This document shows, piece after piece, positions 52,767 to 63,191 of a stretch of DNA of 64,000 bases. The stretch's first letter is position 1. Each line of letters begins with the position of its first letter. The position numbers and the translations under genes were made by a program. The notes under the pieces were generated by a model, which saw only the letters and a program-made list of their open reading frames with translations, was not told the DNA's origin and searched no databases. The stretch is from Maritimibacter harenae (GTDB lineage: Bacteria; Pseudomonadota; Alphaproteobacteria; Rhodobacterales; Rhodobacteraceae): NCBI RefSeq assembly GCF_009882975.1, contig NZ_WTUX01000002.1:170239-234238 (forward strand), written 5' to 3'.

Positions 52767-54434
52767 TTGAGACAACCCGGCCCCTTCCGCCCATCCGGCA
52801 CCGCCTTCGCCGCCGCGCTTCTGCTGCCCTCCGCCGCGCTGGCCCAGACCCTCACGCTGGAGCCGACGATGCGCGAGGTGCGCGAGGGCGTCACCAGGGA
52901 CGTGCAGCTGTTGCTCAAGCTCGACGCGCCGGCGAAGCAGGCGTTCCGGGGCGAGATCCGGCTGGCCGGGGCCGGGGCGACGGCGGGGACGGATTTCGCG
53001 CCCACCGTGCTGCCCTTCACCTTCATGAAGGGGGAGGTGGTCAAGACGGCGACCTTCACCATCATCGACGACGGGGAGGACGAGCCTTACCGCGAGCAGC
53101 TTGTCCCGTCCGTGGCCGCGCTCTCCCCGCTCGACACCACGCAGGTGCCCGCGGTCATCAACGCCGCGGCGATGGGGCCCATCGCGATCCTCGACAACGA
53201 CAACGAATACACCGTGTCCGCGTCCGGCGGCGAGGAGGGCGGGGCGGTCACCGTGACGGTGCGCCAGGCCTTCGACAGCGAGATCCCGGCAATGGTGAGC
53301 GCGGTGCCGGGCGGTGGCAGCGCGACGCCGGGGGCGGATTTCGCGCCGTGGCGGGTGCAGGGGACCTTGCCGTCGGGCACGACCGAGACCACGCTCACCA
53401 TCCCGTTGGCCGAGGATGACGAGGTCGAGGGGACCGAGAGCTTCCCCATCGCGCTCGTCGACCATGGTCCGGGCACCGCCTTCTTCGAGCCGTCGCAGGT
53501 CACGGGAAGGATCACCGACACCACCAGGCCCGCCGAGCCGGTGCGCATCGAATACACCGAGGGCGTGGTCAAGATGGATGTGCGCGGCATGTTGATCGAG
53601 CAGCCGTTCCAGCACCAGAGCATGCAGGGCACCCTGCGCAAGCATCGTGGCGGCGACCGCATGACGCTGAGCCAGTCGAACGGCAAGGACCTGGAGCTCA
53701 GGCGCTACTGCGCGCAGGACACCGACTTCGGGGCCATTGCGGCCGACCTGCCGGGGCTCTCCGCGGCCGAGATCGGCGGGGGCCGGGACACCGGCTGGCG
53801 CGGGGCGTTCACCGTCGACGACATCAACTTCGACTATGCGATGGCGGAGCGGCCGGACGGCACCTATGCAGGCTACGGGCGTCAGCAGGGCAACGTGGAC
53901 GGGGCCGACGTCCTGACCGTGCACGGGTTCCGCGTGATCCCGCTGTCCGATCCCGAGCCCGACGTGCCGCGCCTGCCGGCCGATCCGCCCGAGACGCAGG
54001 TGCCGCTCGACGACGCGGCCGACGCCGTGGCGCGTGAGCTGGCCGACGAGCTGGGGATGAGCCCGGCGGCGCTGCGCCCCTACATCTCGGTCACGCCCGG
54101 GGCGGACGGCACACGTGGTGACGGCGCTTCGGCGCGCGCGGTGGAAGTCGAGATCTGGCTCGACGGCGAGGGGCGGCCGCTGCCCGCGGACCGCACCGCA
54201 CCAGGGCCGTGCGACCCGAACTACGGCAAGGCGGAGCCCGCAGTGAGCCGCCTTCGCTACCGTTTCCACGACACGGGCGACGGGATCGTCGCGCAGGGGG
54301 CGGTCGAGGACGTGGAGTCCGGCCGGCTCGAAAGCGCCTTCATGGAGGATTTCGACACCGCGACCGACAGCCTCGCCACCGCCGCGCAGCGGGCCCACGA
54401 CGGGCTGTCGCCGGGTCTGTCCGCGCCACAGTAG
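52767..54434 (+). CDS. Secreted protein with Calx-beta-like domains
   Basis: 555 residues from TTG at 52767, which has AGGAG 8 bases upstream and directly begins a signal peptide ending ALAQT. An ATG at 52737 in frame lacks as good a site. Two Calx-beta-like modules follow at about residues 35-135 and 145-250: AGTDFAP...FMKGEVVKTATFTIIDD and PGADFAP...LTIPLAEDDEVEGTESFPIAL, with acidic calcium sites at the ends. The C-terminal ~300 residues are not recognised. Its function is unknown; calcium-stabilised surface or matrix protein is an inference. Confidence 0.62.
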   Translation: MRQPGPFRPSGTAFAAALLLPSAALAQTLTLEPTMREVREGVTRDVQLLLKLDAPAKQAFRGEIRLAGAGATAGTDFAPTVLPFTFMKGEVVKTATFTIIDDGEDEPYREQLVPSVAALSPLDTTQVPAVINAAAMGPIAILDNDNEYTVSASGGEEGGAVTVTVRQAFDSEIPAMVSAVPGGGSATPGADFAPWRVQGTLPSGTTETTLTIPLAEDDEVEGTESFPIALVDHGPGTAFFEPSQVTGRITDTTRPAEPVRIEYTEGVVKMDVRGMLIEQPFQHQSMQGTLRKHRGGDRMTLSQSNGKDLELRRYCAQDTDFGAIAADLPGLSAAEIGGGRDTGWRGAFTVDDINFDYAMAERPDGTYAGYGRQQGNVDGADVLTVHGFRVIPLSDPEPDVPRLPADPPETQVPLDDAADAVARELADELGMSPAALRPYISVTPGADGTRGDGASARAVEVEIWLDGEGRPLPADRTAPGPCDPNYGKAEPAVSRLRYRFHDTGDGIVAQGAVEDVESGRLESAFMEDFDTATDSLATAAQRAHDGLSPGLSAPQ

Positions 54435-54782
54435 GCAGGCCGCTGGTCGTGCGTGGGAGGATGCGGGATGCTGCCCCGCGAAGAGCCCCCGCGACCCGTG
54501 CGGGCCGCGGAGGTTCGGGTCACTCGTAGGCCGACAGGTCCACGTCGTAGGAATGGGTGTTGCCAGCCGGCAATGTGCCATGTCGGGCGACACCACGACA
54601 CGGGGATGTGAGCGGGGAACGGCCCAGCAGCGCCTCCTGACCGTTGCTTTTGCCCCACGCCCTGCGGCAAAACCGCGATGCAGTGGAACCTTGTCACCTG
54701 GCGGGTCATTGTCATTCGAGGTCGCAACAGGGCATGGCCGGTCGGACATGCGGGGTTGGGACAGCGTGCAGGAGGACGATAC
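54435..54782. other. Intergenic region upstream of L,D-transpeptidase
   Basis: About 350 bases without a gene I can support. On the minus strand a short frame ending at about 54521 reads like a protein C-terminus (NTHSYDVDLSAYE then stop), but no matching upstream body or start was found. The promoter of the transpeptidase must lie here. Confidence 0.45.
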
Positions 54783-55448
54783 ATGCTTACGAGACGCCAT
54801 TTCATCATGACCACGGCGGCCATGTTCTCGCCGCCCATCGCGGGGCAGGCGCTTGCGCAGTCCTCGTCGCTCCAGTCGAAATGGGACGCCTGGGACGCCC
54901 AGGTGACGCCGCCCAATTACAACCCGGCGACCACGAACCCCTGGGGCCTGCACCCCCGGTTCCTGCCCACGCTGGTCGAGGCGAAGCCGGGTCTCACCCC
55001 CGGCGACATCCACGTGGATGCCGTTGCGCGCTATCTCTACCACATCCGCAATGACGGCACGGCGATGCGCTACGGCGTGGCGATCGCGCGCGGCGATCTT
55101 TACGAGCCGGGCGCCTACACGATCAAGCGCAAGGCCAAGTGGCCCTCCTGGACCCCGACCGCCAACATGATCCGGCGCGATCCGGAACTCTACAAGGAAT
55201 ACGAGGACGGAATGCCGCCGGGGCCGGAGAACCCGCTGGGCTCGCGCGCCTTCTACCTCTATGTCGGCGGCCGCGATACCTACCTGCGCATCCACGGCAG
55301 CCCGCATCCGCGCTCCATCGGCGGGCGGGCGAGTTCGGGCTGCGTCCGTATGGTGATGGCCCACATCAACGGGCTCTACGACCAGGTCGAGACCGGTTCG
55401 GTCGCGATCCTCTATCCCCCCGAGGAATACGTCACCGCGCGCAGCTGA
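54783..55448 (+). CDS. L,D-transpeptidase (YkuD family)
   Basis: Periplasmic peptidoglycan cross-linking enzyme, 221 residues. The N-terminus has a twin-arginine-like signal (TRRHFIMTTAAMF, then ALAQ). The YkuD active site is complete: YLRIHGSPHP supplies the His and SSGCVRM the catalytic Cys with its Arg. Upstream AGGAGG supports the ATG at 54783 over earlier in-frame codons. The following gene is convergent, so it is probably monocistronic. It may make 3-3 cross-links or attach lipoproteins. Confidence 0.9.
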   Translation: MLTRRHFIMTTAAMFSPPIAGQALAQSSSLQSKWDAWDAQVTPPNYNPATTNPWGLHPRFLPTLVEAKPGLTPGDIHVDAVARYLYHIRNDGTAMRYGVAIARGDLYEPGAYTIKRKAKWPSWTPTANMIRRDPELYKEYEDGMPPGPENPLGSRAFYLYVGGRDTYLRIHGSPHPRSIGGRASSGCVRMVMAHINGLYDQVETGSVAILYPPEEYVTARS

Positions 55449-55470
55449 TCCGCGCGCGGCCCAGACGTCT

Positions 55471-55725
55471 TCAGGCGGCCGGCCCGGTGCAGATCGGGCG
55501 GCCTTCGCGCGTGCGCAAGGGCAGGAGCGTGGCTTCCACCGGCCCGGAATGGAGATACCAGTAGCACCCATCCTCGCGCAGGCGCGCCGTCGACAGGTCC
55601 TGGTAGGGGGCGGCGAGCGCGGTCACCTGCTCGGGCACCGCGCCGACCTCGGTCGGATCTTGCGGGGCCGCGCAGGCGGCCAGAAGGGGGAGGGCGGTGA
55701 GGGCCGCGACGTGGTGAAGTCTCAT
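55471..55725 (-). CDS. Small putative lipoprotein
   Basis: 84 residues. The signal has a lipobox (LPLLAAC), followed by a mature Cys and Ala, suggesting an outer-membrane anchor. The mature part has two further Cys (DGCYWYLHSG and PICTG), possibly a disulfide. It is convergent to the L,D-transpeptidase. Similar small Cys-containing lipoproteins are common in Rhodobacterales; function unknown. Confidence 0.72.
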   Translation of the reverse strand: MRLHHVAALTALPLLAACAAPQDPTEVGAVPEQVTALAAPYQDLSTARLREDGCYWYLHSGPVEATLLPLRTREGRPICTGPAA

Positions 55726-55995
55726 GGCTCTGGCCTTTCGGTTTTCGACGCGCGCGGGAGCCGCGCGGGGAACATGGTCTATCGGGGTTCGGTCCCTGTT
55801 AGCGGGTTTGCCGGGCGCGCCGCAATCCCGCAGGCGTCCGGCGTTCGGTGAACAACGCGCGAGCGCCCGATCGGTTGCGCAGAAAAATGCGGCCGACGCG
55901 GTATCTTACGCTACTTCCACCCCCAGCTGTGACCGGGGCGACGGGACCCCGCCGGATGGCGGGGCCCTGCGCAGTTCACCGGGGTAGGCCCGGCC

Positions 55996-58407
55996 TCATT
56001 CCGCGGCCATCGCGGCCTCGTCAGCCACGCCACCCTCGAACGGCGCCCAGGTGAGGTCGCCCGTGTAGCGCCAGGCAAGCCGCCCTGTCTCGTCCATCGC
56101 GACAAGGTGGAGCCAGCGGTTGTCGAAGAGCGCGGCCACCTGCGGGTTGCGCTTCAGGATATCGTTCATCGCCTCGCGCGGCGCCTCGATGATGACCGAC
56201 AGCCGCAACGGGTCATGCTGGAGCCGGTCGCCGTCATGCACCTTCTGCCACGGCAGTCCGGCCCGGATCGCGCCCCCGTTGCCCTCGAGCACGCCGATCC
56301 CGCCGGCCACGTTGTGCAGGAGCTTGTTGCCCCCGCCGAAGACCTCGGGCGCGACGGTGGAACCGTAGTATTGCAGGCTGATCCAGCTCGCCACGACCAC
56401 CGGGGCGGTCATGATCTGCTCGAGCACGCCGAAGCCCTCGTCGCCGTGCCAGTCGTAGCTGTGCAGGAACGACTGGCCCGACAGGGCCTTGCCCTGGCTG
56501 CGGTGACGCGGCGCGGCGATGAAGGCCCGGCAGTTGGCCAGCCCCCATTCCGGGCGCAGTTCGGACCAGTCGCGGGCCCGGCGCATGACGTCCGCCTCCC
56601 GGCCGGCCCGGGGCAGGCGCTTCGCCCGTTCGGCCCGCGCCAGGCCGCCCGCGGCCTCGAGCCAGCCGCGCAGTTGCGCCACGTCCCGGGCGCGGTCTTT
56701 CGTCGGCAGGTCCTGTTCGAAGAGCGTTACCCGGTCCGTGGTCGTGTCGTGGAGCGCGGCGAGGAAGACGGTGTCCTGCGGGATTTCCGTGCCCCGCGCG
56801 CCAAGGCCCTTTCGCACCTCGGGGTCGTTCAGGAGCCCTGCCAGCAGCCGCGCGTTCACGTCGCCCGCGTGACCGCCGCAGGCGCCGCAGTGAAGCGCGC
56901 TTTCATGCGGGTTGTTGGTGACCGAGGCGCCGTGCCCGGCAATCATCACCACCCGCGCGAAGGGCCCGGTGAGCGACATCGCCGCGAGGATGGCCTCGGC
57001 CATGTCGACCTGTTCGTCGAGCCCGATGGCGGGATCGAGCATCGGGGCGGGATCGGCGTGGTGGCGGTGGCCGACGGCCAGCGCGTCACGCAGGAGCTTG
57101 CCGGCATAGACCGGGCCGGTCGCCTCGACGAAGGCGAAGGAGGACACGGCGGCCAGCTTGAAGCGGCCCCAGGCCCGCCGGGCCCGCGCGGCATAGCGCC
57201 GGTCGAGGTCCTGGGCCTCGGGCTCGGCGGCCTGCGATGTCACGGACGGGGAAAGAAGCGCGGGGCCGCGCGTCTCGACCACGTCCGAACCGGCCGCGCG
57301 GTGGGCGCTGGCCAGACCGAAGAACCCGGCGAAACCGATGGTCTCGATCCCAGGGTCCTGGGTTTCCAGCGCCCGGCGCAGCACTTCGGAACGCACGTCG
57401 ATGCAGAAGGCGGCCTGCACCTTGGGCCGTGCATCGGTGTCCGCCTCGGGCGCGTCCGCGTCAAAGAGGGCGGCGAGCCTGCGCTGCTCGGCCCGTTCGC
57501 TGGCTTCCTGCAGCACCGCGTCGATGACATGGTCCCGGGTGGGGCTGACAGGGGCCTCGTGCTGTTCGACGACCGCCTGCCAGTCTTCCGCGATCTCGTC
57601 GCGGTAGAGCGCGAAGAGCGCCTCGTCGAAGGCCAGCCGGATCGCCAGAAGCTCGGTCAGCGTCGTGTCCGAGGTGCCGTCGAGCTCGGCCTGCCACAGC
57701 AGGTAGCGCGCGTATTGTGCCCAGCCGCCCAGGGAGGTGAGCCAGCGGTGGAAGGCGCTGCCCGCGCCCCGGCTCGAGACGCCGAGCGCTTCGCAGGCCC
57801 GCCCGATTGCCCGCCAGTGCGAGCGGTTGGTTCCGTCCACGAAGCTGCAGAAACCGGTCAGGCCGTGGATTTCCGGCGTCAGGTCGCGCGTCGCGTGGTC
57901 GCGCCAGGCGCTGAACGCCCCGCCCGTGCGCCGGGGCTGCCAGAGCGCCTGGCCCTGGTCGAAATGGCTCGCCGCCCAGGCGCCGATCCGTTCGTCGATC
58001 AGTGCGGGCCAGTCGATGCCGGACTGCGCGGCGGCCAGGTCCGCGACGGTGGGGAGTGCGCGGGGCCCGGGGGCCGGGGTGTCGAGCGCGGCCTTCACTT
58101 CGGCCAGCGTCGGGCGGTCGAAGGGGCCGGGGAGCGCATCGAGCGCGGCCAGGATGTCGGCGTCGGTGAGCGTGCCGTCCTCGGCCTTGGCCGCCCAGTG
58201 GGCGCGCTCCGGCATGATCCGGGTGCCCGCCACCCGGGCCAGCCGCGCCGCGGCGACCGCGAGCGGTTCGTCGCTCTGGCCGAGGAAGGGATTGACCGCG
58301 ACGCTGGCGGACAGCGGGAAGAGCGGCGGGATCGCCTGCGCGGCGGTGTTCGCTTCGGCCACCAGTTCGAGAAGGGCGGCGGGGAAGGTTTCGAGTTTCG
58401 TGAACAT
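55996..58407 (-). CDS. dabA: DabA-type inorganic carbon accumulation protein (DUF2309/UPF0753)
   Basis: Protein of 803 residues, the beta-carbonic-anhydrase-like subunit of a DAB complex that traps CO2 as bicarbonate. The zinc and active-site pieces are [12 protein letters not shown] (Cys, Asp, Arg) and [25 protein letters not shown] (key His and Cys; HGAS...CGACGG). The N-terminal [15 protein letters not shown] is typical. I chose the ATG at 58407, with GGGAG 8 bases upstream. It is cotranscribed with the DabB-type gene 13 bases before it. The complex draws on the proton gradient to drive the hydration inside the cell. Confidence 0.88.
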   Translation of the reverse strand: MFTKLETFPAALLELVAEANTAAQAIPPLFPLSASVAVNPFLGQSDEPLAVAAARLARVAGTRIMPERAHWAAKAEDGTLTDADILAALDALPGPFDRPTLAEVKAALDTPAPGPRALPTVADLAAAQSGIDWPALIDERIGAWAASHFDQGQALWQPRRTGGAFSAWRDHATRDLTPEIHGLTGFCSFVDGTNRSHWRAIGRACEALGVSSRGAGSAFHRWLTSLGGWAQYARYLLWQAELDGTSDTTLTELLAIRLAFDEALFALYRDEIAEDWQAVVEQHEAPVSPTRDHVIDAVLQEASERAEQRRLAALFDADAPEADTDARPKVQAAFCIDVRSEVLRRALETQDPGIETIGFAGFFGLASAHRAAGSDVVETRGPALLSPSVTSQAAEPEAQDLDRRYAARARRAWGRFKLAAVSSFAFVEATGPVYAGKLLRDALAVGHRHHADPAPMLDPAIGLDEQVDMAEAILAAMSLTGPFARVVMIAGHGASVTNNPHESALHCGACGGHAGDVNARLLAGLLNDPEVRKGLGARGTEIPQDTVFLAALHDTTTDRVTLFEQDLPTKDRARDVAQLRGWLEAAGGLARAERAKRLPRAGREADVMRRARDWSELRPEWGLANCRAFIAAPRHRSQGKALSGQSFLHSYDWHGDEGFGVLEQIMTAPVVVASWISLQYYGSTVAPEVFGGGNKLLHNVAGGIGVLEGNGGAIRAGLPWQKVHDGDRLQHDPLRLSVIIEAPREAMNDILKRNPQVAALFDNRWLHLVAMDETGRLAWRYTGDLTWAPFEGGVADEAAMAAE

Positions 58408-58420
58408 CTTGATCTCCCGT

Positions 58421-59971
58421 TCAGGCAGAGGTCCGCTTCGTCCAGCCGCCCAGCAGCCGGTCGAAGATCGCGTTGGCATAGAGCCCGTTGGACAGGTGCA
58501 CCCGCAGGCCCGCGGCGGCCGGATGCTGCGCCCAGAGCGGGAAGGTCGCCTGCGCCACCGCCACGACGCCGAAGCTGATCAGCGCGAGGATGATGAGCGC
58601 CCATTCCAGCGGCCCCGGCGCGGGGGTCGGGGGCAGGGTGGCCGCCGTCAGGTGCAGCGCGACCAGTTGCAGCACGAAGTAGCTGGTGGATGTGGCGAGT
58701 GCATAGACGATGGTGCGCCGCGTGAGCGCGCCGGGCGCCCCGTCCGCCAGCCCCTGGGCCAGCAGGTAGGCCACGCCGAAGATCAGGATCACGCCGAGCG
58801 CGATGGTCTGCACCGACTTGCCGTCGAGCCCGAAGACCGCGCCCACGAGGCCGTAGATGACGATGCCGATCGCGAAGGCCTGGAGCACGTTGCGCGCGCT
58901 GGGCACGGCCACGGGGCCGGGGCGCCGGATCGCGGCGACGTTGCGCACCGCTTCACCGGCGCTGAGGAAGGCATGCGCCTTGTAAAGCGAATGGGCCACG
59001 ATATGCAGGAGCGCCAGCGGGAAGAGCGCAAGGCCGCATTGCAGGATCATGAAGCCCATCTGCGCGATGGTGGACCAGGCGAGCGAGGTCTTCACCGCCG
59101 GCTGCGTGAGCATCACCAGCCCGCCGAAGATCGCGGTGAACCCGCCGAGCAGCGCGAGCACCGCCATGACACCCGGCGCGGCCAGCATCACGTCGGCGAA
59201 CCGGATCAGGAGGAACCCGCCCACGTTGATCACGCCCGCGTGGAGCAGGGCGGAGACCGGCGTCGGGGCCTCCATCACCTCGGTCAGCCAGCCGTGGGCG
59301 GGAAACTGGGCCGAGGCGAGCACGGCTGCGAGGGCCAGCAGGCCGGCCGCGACGATGGCCGTCACGCCCGGGGCGGCGGCCGAGAGGAGCGCGTGGATGT
59401 CGGTGGTGCCGTGGGCGATGGCCAGCAGCGCCACGCCGGCGGCGAGGGAAAGCTCGCTCACCCGCGCGACCACGGCCCGCTTGCGCGCGGCGCGCCGGGC
59501 GGTCGTGCGCTCGGGGTAGAAGAGGAGCAGGCGGTTCAGCGTCACGCTCGTCAGCGCGAAGGCCAGCGCCAGCTGAACCACGTTGCCCGCGCTCACCAGG
59601 AGCATCACCAGCGCGAGCGTCGCGGCCATCCAGCCGGTGAACGCGCCCTGCCGCGCCTCACCGTCGAGCGCCGTGCGCGTGTAGCGCAGGACGACCCAGC
59701 CGATGAAGCTCACCAGCACCAGCATGGCGACGCTGACCACGTCGAGCCGGATCGAAAGCCCCAGCCCCCAGGCGCCGAGCAGCGGCGAGGTGCCGGGCCC
59801 GGTCGCGATCAGGACGCCGGCCGCGCCGAGCGCGACGGCGAAGCTGGCCAGCGCGGCGCCTTCGGCGAGCGCGGGCAGGCGGCCCGGGCGCGCGCCGGGC
59901 GTCCGGCGGGCAAGGGCGGCGATCGCAAGCAGGATCGCCGGGCCCAGGAGCGGCAGGAAAAGGTACGGCAT
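58421..59971 (-). CDS. dabB: DabB-type proton-conducting membrane subunit (NuoL-like)
   Basis: Polytopic membrane protein of 516 residues from the proton-pumping NADH dehydrogenase family (ProtonQ). It has around 13 hydrophobic segments, and typical blocks are [36 protein letters not shown] and [18 protein letters not shown] with conserved Lys and His. It is not part of a complex I operon; the pairing with DabA gives the assignment. The ATG at 59971 has GAGGGAGA upstream. It is the first gene of dabBA and is divergent from a LysR regulator. Confidence 0.88.
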   Translation of the reverse strand: MPYLFLPLLGPAILLAIAALARRTPGARPGRLPALAEGAALASFAVALGAAGVLIATGPGTSPLLGAWGLGLSIRLDVVSVAMLVLVSFIGWVVLRYTRTALDGEARQGAFTGWMAATLALVMLLVSAGNVVQLALAFALTSVTLNRLLLFYPERTTARRAARKRAVVARVSELSLAAGVALLAIAHGTTDIHALLSAAAPGVTAIVAAGLLALAAVLASAQFPAHGWLTEVMEAPTPVSALLHAGVINVGGFLLIRFADVMLAAPGVMAVLALLGGFTAIFGGLVMLTQPAVKTSLAWSTIAQMGFMILQCGLALFPLALLHIVAHSLYKAHAFLSAGEAVRNVAAIRRPGPVAVPSARNVLQAFAIGIVIYGLVGAVFGLDGKSVQTIALGVILIFGVAYLLAQGLADGAPGALTRRTIVYALATSTSYFVLQLVALHLTAATLPPTPAPGPLEWALIILALISFGVVAVAQATFPLWAQHPAAAGLRVHLSNGLYANAIFDRLLGGWTKRTSA

Positions 59972-60036
59972 GGTGCGTCTCCCTCGTGTCATATTGGGCG
60001 AAAGCCCGTTGGCGACCGGGGATACAGAGCGGCATG

Positions 60037-60054
60037 AATGAATAAAAATTCATT
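60037..60054. promoter_or_regulatory. Perfect palindrome in the dabBA/LysR divergent promoter
   Basis: AATGAAT (60037-60043) and ATTCATT (60048-60054) are exact inverted copies around AAAA. It lies about 66 bases from the dabB start. A second dyad, CGTTC (60068-60072)/GAACG (60082-60086), ends 2 bases before the LysR start. The layout, a distal site plus one overlapping the regulator start, is typical of LysR control. Confidence 0.55.
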
Positions 60055-60088
60055 GTTTGTGTGATATCGTTCGAATAAATAGAACGGT

Positions 60089-60979
60089 ATGCCGCTCAAC
60101 TATCACCACCTGCGCTACTTCTGGGCCGTGGCCCACGACGGGAACCTCACGCGCACCGCCGAGCGGTTGAACCTGTCGCAATCGGCGCTGTCGGTGCAGA
60201 TCAAGCAGCTCGAGGAACGGCTGGGCCATGACCTTTTCGAACGGCGCGGCCGCCAGCTCGTCCTGACCGAGGCGGGGCGGATCGCGCTCGACCATGCCGA
60301 CGCGATCTTCGCGACGGGGCAGGAGCTGGTGGCGACCCTGCAGGAAACCGGCGGCGGCCGGCAGGCGCTGCGGGTGGGCGCGTTGGCGACGCTCTCGCGC
60401 AACTTCCAGATCGGGTTCCTGCGCCCGATCCTGTCGCGCATGGACATCGAGGTGATCCTGCGCTCGGGCAGCCCGTCGGAGCTTCTCGACGGGTTGGAGA
60501 CGCACAACCTCGATCTCGTGCTGATGAACCGCCCCCCGCCGCAGGACAGCCTGACCCCCTTCGTCACGCACCACCTGGCCGAGCAGGCGGTGAGTATCGT
60601 GGGCACGCCCGGCCGGCTCGATCCGGACCTTTCGCTGCGCGACCTGCTGGCCACGCAGCCCGTCATCCTGCCCACGACGGACAACACCGTGCGCACCGCC
60701 TTCGACGCGCTTGCCAGCCGCCTGTCGGTGCGCCCGCAGGTGGCCGCCGAGATCGATGACATGGCCATGATGCGCCTCATGGCGCGCGAGGACATCGGGC
60801 TCGCGCTCGTGGCGCCCATCGTCGTGACCGACGAGCTCGCCTCGGGCCGGCTGGTCGAGGCGAAGGAGCATCCGCGCATCCGCGAGAATTTCTATGCGGT
60901 CACGCTGCGCCGGCGGTTTCCGAACGTGGTGGTTCAGGACCTGCTCGAGGCGCACGCGCAGAAGAACATCCTGACCTGA
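60089..60979 (+). CDS. LysR-family transcriptional regulator, probable dab regulator
   Basis: Protein of 296 residues. The N-terminal helix-turn-helix is LRYFWAVAHDGNLTRTAERLNLSQSALSVQIKQLEERLG (key LSQSALSVQIKQLE), followed by the periplasmic-binding-like effector domain. It is close in style to NhaR-type LysR proteins (NYHHLRYFWAVA). It is divergent from dabBA with palindromes in between, so it probably regulates inorganic carbon uptake, as LysR proteins do for other CO2-concentrating systems. Confidence 0.85.
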   Translation: MPLNYHHLRYFWAVAHDGNLTRTAERLNLSQSALSVQIKQLEERLGHDLFERRGRQLVLTEAGRIALDHADAIFATGQELVATLQETGGGRQALRVGALATLSRNFQIGFLRPILSRMDIEVILRSGSPSELLDGLETHNLDLVLMNRPPPQDSLTPFVTHHLAEQAVSIVGTPGRLDPDLSLRDLLATQPVILPTTDNTVRTAFDALASRLSVRPQVAAEIDDMAMMRLMAREDIGLALVAPIVVTDELASGRLVEAKEHPRIRENFYAVTLRRRFPNVVVQDLLEAHAQKNILT

Positions 60980-61137
60980 AAGGCGCGCGAAACCCGCCGC
61001 GCGAAGGTGGACTCGCGTCGACGGATGCGGCAGGGTCCGCTCGTGCCGGAGACGCGCACCACCATTTTGGATTGCATCAATTCAGACGCGCAAGTGTCCG
61101 GCAGATAAGACGAAAGTGACATTACAGGGAGAAACGG

Positions 61138-63135
61138 ATGCGCCCCAACTGGCTCGCACTGGCTATCCTGGCTTGTATTTCATCTCCGGCGACGGCGGGA
61201 CCGCCGCTCATTACCGAGTCCGACGGGTTCCGGCTCTACTGCAACAGTTCGGACGGCTGCGGGCCCGAAGACGCGATGCGCCAGCAAGGGGACCAGGCAC
61301 TGGCCGAGATGGAGGAGATCAAGGCCTGGCTCTCCGATCTCGACTTCCCGGACAGCGACACGCTCGAACACTCCGAGGAGACGGACCAGGAGTTCCTTCG
61401 CGTCGACCCGCAGCCCGCCGCGGGACGCTGCGGCAAGAACGCGACCGCCTGTTTCCGCATCGACCTGCTGGACAACGCGCGCATCTACCTGCCGCAGGAG
61501 AATCTGGGCGACATCCTCTACGACCCGTCCACGCTGGCGCATGAATACCTGCACAGCCGCCAGCCGCCGCAGAAGGCGCGCGGGGCCAATTGGCTACGCG
61601 AAGGGGTGGCGACCGCGGTCGGCACGGCCTGGGGCGAAAGGAACGGGCTGAGCGACGGGGTCTATCCGCCGGTCTACTACATGACGCTCGACCGCAGCTT
61701 CTTCGAGGTGGCCGATCCGGGCTACGGCAACTGGGCCTACCTGCTCGACATCGGCCAGCAGATGGGCAGCCGCGACCGGGTCCAGTACCTGGCCGATGAC
61801 GTGTTCATGAAGGCCGCCGAACGTTATGACAGCGCGCCGGACGCGATGACGCCGCTCTATGACGCGGGCAAGGTCGGCGGCAACACCTTCGACAAGCGCT
61901 TTCCCCGTTTCGTCGCCCGCTTCAACAACATGGAGACCACCGGCAGCGCCGACAGCACCTACCAGTATTACGGCGAGATCGAGGAAGAGACGGTGGCCTT
62001 CGACGGGACCGATCGGGCGGATCACGTCGATATCGAAGGCGAGGCCAACATCTATGCCGCCGAACCGCGCCACCTGAAACTCGAGATCGGGGGCGAGGGC
62101 GCCGACAAGGCGCCCAAGGACCGGCTTCTCATGGCCGATATCGAGATCGTGGACGGCGACGCGCTGTCCGACCTCGCGCTGGTCTCGGAACACGCGATGG
62201 GCGAGACGCAGCACCGGAAGTCCTACATGGTCGACGGCTCGAACCCGCCGGAGGAGCTGGGCCTCTCCCGCGTGGTCTATGCTCCGTCCAGCATGGCAGG
62301 CGAGGACACCGATCCCAGCGCCTTCCGGCTGCGCGTGCGCGTGACCCCGATCGAGTTCGCCCCGCCGGTGTGCTTCCAGGCGGGCCAGCCTTCGTCGCTG
62401 AGCCCGGTTGGCTTCGACCCGGACCGCACGGACAACTGGCGGCTCGAGACCGACAACGGCACTGTGGACGGGCTGAGCCTGACGCCCGCCCATGCGGGCG
62501 AGATGGAGGTCAGGGTCGTGATCGACAGTCCGGTGACGCGCCAGACCGGGTCGCTCGCCCCGAAGAAGCCCGCGACCACCGAGGTGTCGCTTGGCACCTA
62601 TGACGTGGCGGATGACGATTGCATGATCCGCATGACGGCGGGCCCCGCGGTGATCACCTACACCACGAAGGGCAGCTACTCGGAATACCTGGCCCCGACC
62701 GGGGACGCGATCTACTGGGCGCCGATGGATCTCGCGGTCTATCACAACGGCTGGCAGGACGTGCCGCCGATGGCACGGCAGATGATGGTGGGGCGCATGG
62801 CGACGCAGATCCCCGCGACCGGCTACGTCGCCCCCGGCGAGGACGAAGCGCAGGGCGTGTTCCTGTCGCGCATGCCGCACGCCTATTCCAAGCGCTTCGC
62901 CTGGGCGGCGGTGCGCGAGGCATTCGACATCGACGGCGCCAGCCCGCCCAAGCGCCGCGCGGCGGACTGCCCCGACGGCGGGACGGGCTGCACGATGACG
63001 ACCCTTTCCATGGACGGCCACGCCGTGCCCATCTTCTTCGACGCGCAGCGCCGCCCGGTGCGGGTGACGCTGAATGGCGAAAACGTGGATTTCGAATACG
63101 GCACCTGGCAGATCCGCAGGCCCCCTGGCTGGTGA
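61138..63135 (+). CDS. Secreted protein with HExxH (zincin-like) motif
   Basis: 665 residues with a clear signal peptide (LALAILACISSPATAG). The N-terminal domain contains STLAHEYLHSRQPPQ around residues 137-151, an HExxH zinc-protease signature; downstream candidates for a third ligand include Glu/His residues after the motif, but the type cannot be fixed. Several Cys occur in pairs (CNSSDGC, CGKNATAC, CPDGGTGC), fitting a periplasmic or exported protein. The C-terminal half contains strand-rich domains. I do not recognise a family. It lies 56 bases before a VWA-domain gene in the same direction, and the two may be an exported pair. Confidence 0.62.
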   Translation: MRPNWLALAILACISSPATAGPPLITESDGFRLYCNSSDGCGPEDAMRQQGDQALAEMEEIKAWLSDLDFPDSDTLEHSEETDQEFLRVDPQPAAGRCGKNATACFRIDLLDNARIYLPQENLGDILYDPSTLAHEYLHSRQPPQKARGANWLREGVATAVGTAWGERNGLSDGVYPPVYYMTLDRSFFEVADPGYGNWAYLLDIGQQMGSRDRVQYLADDVFMKAAERYDSAPDAMTPLYDAGKVGGNTFDKRFPRFVARFNNMETTGSADSTYQYYGEIEEETVAFDGTDRADHVDIEGEANIYAAEPRHLKLEIGGEGADKAPKDRLLMADIEIVDGDALSDLALVSEHAMGETQHRKSYMVDGSNPPEELGLSRVVYAPSSMAGEDTDPSAFRLRVRVTPIEFAPPVCFQAGQPSSLSPVGFDPDRTDNWRLETDNGTVDGLSLTPAHAGEMEVRVVIDSPVTRQTGSLAPKKPATTEVSLGTYDVADDDCMIRMTAGPAVITYTTKGSYSEYLAPTGDAIYWAPMDLAVYHNGWQDVPPMARQMMVGRMATQIPATGYVAPGEDEAQGVFLSRMPHAYSKRFAWAAVREAFDIDGASPPKRRAADCPDGGTGCTMTTLSMDGHAVPIFFDAQRRPVRVTLNGENVDFEYGTWQIRRPPGW

Positions 63136-63191
63136 GCCCGGCGCGCACGCGCAACGACATTCAAACGAAACCGATAGGGACAGAGAGAACC

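Noticed and set aside
54520..54610. Minus-strand C-terminus-like reading NTHSYDVDLSAYE before a stop
   Set aside because: Looks protein-like, but no upstream domain or start joins it and the frame is very short; kept only as a curiosity in the intergenic entry.
52749..55571. Minus-strand open frame of 940 codons spanning the Calx-beta and L,D-transpeptidase genes
   Set aside because: It covers two good plus-strand genes and an intergenic gap with no domain signal, only high-GC codon mirroring.
57737..60037. Plus-strand frame of 766 codons opposite dabA and dabB
   Set aside because: Crosses the boundary of two convincing minus-strand genes and is low-complexity in its second half.
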